NCBI GenBank assembly: GCA_964438025.1
Contig: CAYTIK010000005.1
Span: forward strand, 1 to 39,545
From: GCA-002790615 sp964438025
GTDB lineage: Bacteria; Patescibacteriota; Minisyncoccia; Moranbacterales; UBA2206
Reading direction: 5' to 3'
DNA: 39,545 nt
Under the pieces are notes generated by a model. That model was given only the letters and a program-made list of their open reading frames with translations. It was not told the DNA's origin and searched no databases. Shown piece after piece: positions 36,182-39,545 of the stretch. Made by a program: the position numbers and the translations under genes. Positions within the stretch are counted from its first letter, which is position 1. Each line of letters opens with the position of its first letter.

Positions 36182-37527
36182 ATATTTTAAAGAAACACGC
36201 GGTGGAAAAATTATCTCAGGGAGGGTTTGTGTTGGTTTTGAATACGGAAGCCAAAATTGACGGCCAAGCGGAGGCGATGCTCCAGGCTTTGCATTCCCGC
36301 TCAACCGGCGGTATTAAAAGCCATTTGCAAGTACTCAAAGAAAAAGGCGCCGAGAATTTTATGGAGCAATTTTACGTTGGCTATGGGCACAAATCTATTG
36401 GCGATTGCGGTTCGGCCACGATTTTTGTCGAAGAAGTATCTATGCTGGCGGCCAAAGCCATCCAGGATTGGCGGCTATATTCCGGACAAGAAGCTTCCAC
36501 TCGTTATGTGGATTTTTCCCAGCAAAAATTTTTAAATCCTATTGGAAGCAAAGCCGGTGAAGAGATCTTGGAAGATTGGAGAAGGTTTTATTTGGCCGCG
36601 CAAGCGCCACTCCGAGAGCATTTGAAAAAACAATTCCTCAGAAGAGAAGGCGAAGACGAAAAAATATATGATAAAGCAATAAAAGCCAGAGTTTTTGATG
36701 TCACGCGGTCTTTTTTGCCAGCGGGAGCAACCACTAATTTAGCTTGGCGTATGAATTTTCGGCAATTTGCCGATGAGCTGATGTTATTGCGCCATCATCC
36801 GTTAGAAGAAGTACGAGATATCGCTGAGAAAACTGAAAAAGCGCTGGGCAAAATGTACAAAAGTTCTTTTGGACAGGAAAGATTTTCGCATACGGAAAAA
36901 TATAATCTGGAGTGGATGCAAAAAAAATATTATTATCGCCATAAACAAGCTAAAGATTTTAAGTTGATTTATGATAAAGTGGATCGAAAAGCATTGTCAG
37001 AATATAAAGAATTGTTGAAAAAGCGTCCCTTTAAAACTGAATTGCCGCCAGCCATTGCTGAATGCGGAATGGCGGCTTATGAATTCCTGCTGGATTTTGG
37101 CTCTTTCCGCGATTTGCAAAGGCATCGAGCCATCGCACAGAGAATGCCGCTTTTAACCAGAGCGCATGGATTTAATCCGTGGTATTTAAATTCCTTGCCG
37201 GCAGATTTACGGAAAAAAACTCAGGAATTTATCGCCAAACAGGAAAAAAGGATTGAAAAATTAAAAACCAGCGATGAAATAAAACAATATTATACGGCCA
37301 TGGGTTATCGCGTGCCGTGCCGCTTCGCCGGAGACTTGAAAGCTTTGGTCTATTTGGCCGAATTGCGCTCTACTCGCTTCGTCCATCCGACACTCGTAGA
37401 ACAGATACTCAAAATGATCAGTAGTCTTAATAAATTATTTAAAAAAGACGGTTTGGTGTTCCATTTGGATGAAGAGCCAAATCGCTTTGATATTCAAAGA
37501 GGCAACCAAGATATTGTGATGAAATAA
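36178..37527 (+). CDS. thyX: Double-length FAD-dependent thymidylate synthase (ThyX family)
   Basis: ThyX methylates dUMP to dTMP with FAD and methylene-tetrahydrofolate. Usual monomers are about 220-250 aa; this one is 449 aa. The first half (1 to about 230) looks like a full ThyX with GHKSIGD (70-76), DWRLYSGQEASTRYVDF (97-113), RSFLPAGATTNLAWRMNFRQF and EEVRDIAEKTEKAL. The second half (about 285-449) has another copy with FRDLQRHRAIAQRMPLLTRAHG (310-331) and ELRSTRFVHPTLVEQIL. The ThyX RHR signature is kept only in half 2 (R315-H316-R317), while the S-x-RY part is kept only in half 1, so the two halves may share one active site. Confidence 0.85.
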   Translation: MNILKKHAVEKLSQGGFVLVLNTEAKIDGQAEAMLQALHSRSTGGIKSHLQVLKEKGAENFMEQFYVGYGHKSIGDCGSATIFVEEVSMLAAKAIQDWRLYSGQEASTRYVDFSQQKFLNPIGSKAGEEILEDWRRFYLAAQAPLREHLKKQFLRREGEDEKIYDKAIKARVFDVTRSFLPAGATTNLAWRMNFRQFADELMLLRHHPLEEVRDIAEKTEKALGKMYKSSFGQERFSHTEKYNLEWMQKKYYYRHKQAKDFKLIYDKVDRKALSEYKELLKKRPFKTELPPAIAECGMAAYEFLLDFGSFRDLQRHRAIAQRMPLLTRAHGFNPWYLNSLPADLRKKTQEFIAKQEKRIEKLKTSDEIKQYYTAMGYRVPCRFAGDLKALVYLAELRSTRFVHPTLVEQILKMISSLNKLFKKDGLVFHLDEEPNRFDIQRGNQDIVMK

Positions 37528-37539
37528 TATTTTGAAATT

Positions 37540-38130
37540 ATGAAAAAGGGAAAATTTATCGTCATTTATGGTACGAACAATTTAGGCAAGACAACACAGG
37601 CTAAATTGTTAGTGAAAAATATTAAAAAAAACGGGCAAAAGGCGGAATATTTAAAATACCCTGTTTATAATTTGGAACCGGCTGGCGGCTTAATAAATGC
37701 TTATTTGCGGAAAGGTAATCCGTATAAATTTTCTCCGCGGGAAGTTCAGCTATTGCATTTTATTGATCGTTTAAAATTTAATCCGATTCTTGAGGAGAAA
37801 TTAAAAAAAGGCATCAATATAGTAGCGGAAGATTATTTTGGAACAGCAGTCGCCTGGGGAGCGGGGGCAGGAGTGGACAAAAAATTATTGGAGTATTTTT
37901 ATAAATTTGTACGTCCAGAAGATTTAGTTTTTTTGTTTGATGGCGAGAGATTTATCCATTCTGTGGAAAAAGACCATAAACACGAAAATGATAATGCGTT
38001 AATCAAAAAGGTCAGAAAAAGTCATCTTTGGCTCGGGGAAAAATATAAATGGCATAAAATTAATGCCAACTTGCCGATAGAAAAAATTGAAAAAATTATC
38101 TGGGAAAAGGTTAGAGGAATTATTTATTAG
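37540..38130 (+). CDS. tmk: Thymidylate kinase
   Basis: Phosphorylates dTMP to dTDP. The protein is 196 aa with P-loop IYGTNNLGKTTQAK (9-22), KYPVYNLEPAGGLINAYLRKGN in the substrate region and VAEDYFGTAVAWGAGAG replacing the usual DRY-x-x-S-x-x-AYQ stretch. Divergent but placed directly after thyX and before dut, which supports the call. Confidence 0.85.
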   Translation: MKKGKFIVIYGTNNLGKTTQAKLLVKNIKKNGQKAEYLKYPVYNLEPAGGLINAYLRKGNPYKFSPREVQLLHFIDRLKFNPILEEKLKKGINIVAEDYFGTAVAWGAGAGVDKKLLEYFYKFVRPEDLVFLFDGERFIHSVEKDHKHENDNALIKKVRKSHLWLGEKYKWHKINANLPIEKIEKIIWEKVRGIIY

Positions 38131-38163
38131 AAATCTGAAAAATTAACCGCAGATAATATTTAT

Positions 38164-38589
38164 ATGAAAATTCAAGTCAAAAAAATTCATCCCGATGCAA
38201 AGATTCCACAATTCGCGCTTGCCGGTGATGCAGGCATGGATTTATTTTCAATACAGGATGTTATATTAAAACCCGGAGAGAGAATTTCCTGTCAGACAGG
38301 AATTGCGATGAAAATCCCCGAAGGTTATGTGGCGCTCATTTGGGATAAAGGCGGACCTTCACATAAGTTTGGCATAAAGACACTGGGTGGAGTTTTTGAT
38401 AGTAATTATATCGGTGAATATCTGATTGGCTTGGTTAACCTTGGGCAAAATGATTTTAAAATAGAAAAGGGGCAAAAAATTGCGCAAGTTCTGATTCAAA
38501 AAATTGAGCATCCCGAAATTGAAGAAGTCGATAAGATTGAAAAAACAAACAGAGGAAAAGATGGATTTGGAAGTACGGGAATCATATAA
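38164..38589 (+). CDS. dut: dUTP diphosphatase family protein
   Basis: dUTPase hydrolyses dUTP to dUMP, preventing uracil incorporation and feeding ThyX. The protein is 141 aa. Motif 1 is AGDAGMDLFS (20-29), motif 3 GGVFDSNYIGEYLIGLVN (75-92), motif 4 GQKIAQVL (103-110) and motif 5 RGKDGFGSTG (130-139). Motif 2, usually RSG, reads DKGGPSHKFG, so nucleotide specificity could include dCTP-type substrates; dUTPase remains the best fit. Confidence 0.88.
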   Translation: MKIQVKKIHPDAKIPQFALAGDAGMDLFSIQDVILKPGERISCQTGIAMKIPEGYVALIWDKGGPSHKFGIKTLGGVFDSNYIGEYLIGLVNLGQNDFKIEKGQKIAQVLIQKIEHPEIEEVDKIEKTNRGKDGFGSTGII

Positions 38590-38598
38590 TTAAATGTT

Positions 38599-39135
38599 AT
38601 GAAAAAAAACATTGAAGTTGAAATAAGAAGCTTAGTTACAAAAAATCAATATGATAATCTTTTTAAATTTTTTAAAAAAGAAGGAAAATTTTTGGGAGAA
38701 GAAAAACAAATTTCTTATTACTTTTCAGGCGAGATTGATTTAAGAATACAAAAAAGCAATAAGTCTGCAAAAATATGGCTCAAAAAAGGTAAGATGCATG
38801 CTGATTCCAGGAAGGAAATTGAATTAAAACTTGATTTAAATAATTTTGAAAATGCTAAAAAGTTATTTGAGGCTTTGGGATATAAAATTGAAATAAAGTG
38901 GTATAGAAAAAGAAATACTTTTTTATGGAAAGAAATAAATGTGATGCTGGATGACACGAAAGGCTATGGGTATATAATTGAATTAGAGAAGATGTGCCAA
39001 AAAACGGAAAAAGAAAAAACAGTTAATATGCTTAGGACTACGATGAATTTATTGAAAGTAGAAGAAACAAAGAAGGAGGAGTTTGATAAAAAGTTTGAAT
39101 ATTACAAAAAAAACTGGAAAAGGTTAACAAAATAA
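38599..39135 (+). CDS. CYTH domain protein, class IV adenylate cyclase-like
   Basis: CYTH proteins bind polyphosphates or nucleotides in a beta-tunnel; members include thiamine triphosphatases and class IV adenylate cyclases. The protein is 178 aa. It opens with the CYTH signature IEVEIRS (E-x-E-x-R) and has alternating charged strands with DLRIQKSNKSAKIWLKKG, RKEIELKL and YIIELEKM. It begins nine bases after dut. AT-richer codon use than the ribosomal genes is visible. Substrate unknown. Confidence 0.8.
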   Translation: MKKNIEVEIRSLVTKNQYDNLFKFFKKEGKFLGEEKQISYYFSGEIDLRIQKSNKSAKIWLKKGKMHADSRKEIELKLDLNNFENAKKLFEALGYKIEIKWYRKRNTFLWKEINVMLDDTKGYGYIIELEKMCQKTEKEKTVNMLRTTMNLLKVEETKKEEFDKKFEYYKKNWKRLTK

Positions 39136-39147
39136 TCAAAAATTTTT

Positions 39148-39545
39148 ATGTCAAAATATATTCCCGTTATCGGCATGGAAATCCATGTTGAGCTTAAGAC
39201 CAAATCGAAAATGTTCTGCGCTTGCCGGAATGATTTAGCTTTGGGCAAAGAGGCCAATGTGAATATTTGTCCGATTTGTACCGGCCAGCCGGGAACTTTG
39301 CCGGTACCCAATGCAGAGGCGATTAAATTTGTGCAATTGGCGGGCTTAGCCTTGAATTGTGAATTAAAAGCCAATTCCAAATTTGATCGTAAAAATTATT
39401 TTTATCCGGACATTCCCAAGGGTTATCAAATTTCCCAATATGACGAGCCATTATGCGAAAAAGGCTATCTTGAAATCTCAAAACTCAAAACTCAAAACTC
39501 AAAACGTATAGGCATTACACGGATCCACTTAGAAGAGGATACGGG
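39148..39545 (+). CDS. gatB: Aspartyl/glutamyl-tRNA amidotransferase subunit B, partial
   Basis: GatB is the kinase subunit of GatCAB, which converts Glu-tRNA(Gln) or Asp-tRNA(Asn) to the amide form. The 5' 132 codons are present: IPVIGMEIHVELKTKSKMFC, CPICTGQPGTLPVPN, KNYFYPDIPKGYQISQYDEPLC and KRIGITRIHLEED are unmistakable. Zinc-site cysteines (FCAC and CPIC) are retained. The gene runs off the window end. A four-unit heptamer array lies in the frame at 39477-39504, in a loop that varies among GatB proteins. Confidence 0.97.
   Translation, partial: MSKYIPVIGMEIHVELKTKSKMFCACRNDLALGKEANVNICPICTGQPGTLPVPNAEAIKFVQLAGLALNCELKANSKFDRKNYFYPDIPKGYQISQYDEPLCEKGYLEISKLKTQNSKRIGITRIHLEEDT
39477..39504 (+). 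repeat. Tandem heptamer CTCAAAA, four perfect units, inside gatB
   Basis: CTCAAAA repeats at 39477, 39484, 39491 and 39498 with no gaps. It codes for about nine residues, SKLKTQNSK, between YLEI and RIGITRIHL. Unit length is not a multiple of three, so loss or gain of a unit would shift the frame. Confidence 0.95.

Overview
The window looks like chromosome of a Candidate Phyla Radiation (Patescibacteria) bacterium, probably Parcubacteria-like. The str-S10-spc ribosomal protein genes form one long plus-strand array with no rpmD (L30) between rpsE and rplO. S14 is the short zinc form, genes are tightly packed, and spacers carry repeats and palindromes of a kind seen in CPR genomes. TGA is used as a stop (for example at the ends of rpsQ, rplD and the 94-residue gene), so the Gracilibacteria/Absconditabacteria UGA recoding does not apply. 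rplA (L1) is present, which excludes the CPR lineages that lost it. The species cannot be named from this sequence alone.

Layout. (1) 1-1163: two unrecognised genes, each with a strong Shine-Dalgarno (SD) sequence and its own terminator. (2) 1188-18837: a consensus promoter and structured leader, then rpsL-rpsG-fusA-(94-aa gene)-tuf-rpsJ-rplC-rplD-rplW-rplB-rpsS-rplV-rpsC-rplP-rpmC-rpsQ-rplN-rplX-rplE-rpsN(Z)-rpsH-rplF-rplR-rpsE-rplO-secY-adk-map. (3) 18856-19268: the only minus-strand genes, two tiny membrane proteins with perfect promoter, SD sequences and terminator. (4) 19262-25147: ruvX, a GT2 glycosyltransferase, galT, a small-multidrug-export-family membrane protein, and the glycolytic run tpiA-fba-gap. 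(5) 25406-31335: a membrane-anchored TPR protein, a secreted Cys-rich Ig-like/thrombospondin-like protein, a D-aminoacylase-family amidohydrolase and murD. (6) 31348-31907: tRNA-Ala, tRNA-Ile, a broken chimeric tRNA and tRNA-Arg. (7) 31970-34341: secE-nusG-rplK-rplA, without rplJ/rplL. (8) 34376-39135: a nucleotide cluster with two P-loop kinases, dCMP deaminase, a double-length ThyX, dTMP kinase and dUTPase, enough to make dTTP from deoxycytidine or deoxyuridine nucleotides, then a CYTH protein. (9) gatB, cut by the window end.

The most unusual signal lies in the spacers. Nearly every gap over about 60 bp inside these housekeeping operons holds a structured element that ends close to the next start codon. 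Three classes are visible. First, a TCCCGC-type element has three long copies, one short copy and one remnant. Its two helices keep pairing while their sequences change, and in two copies the 3' hairpin takes in or abuts the start codon of nusG or rplN. Second, a 133-bp ACCCTGTTAAATA inverted-repeat element has two copies, before rplX and tpiA. Third, there are arrays of about four heptanucleotide units, often as inverted pairs, and one such array sits inside gatB. The second element abuts a diverged duplicate of the first ten codons of tpiA, and a remnant of the first is fused to a broken tRNA-Ile copy. Both suggest that these elements take part in rearrangement.

A second theme is two styles of translation start. 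About 45 main genes have no convincing SD sequence, while four orphan genes (185-676, 795-1124 and the two minus-strand genes) all have near-perfect ones.
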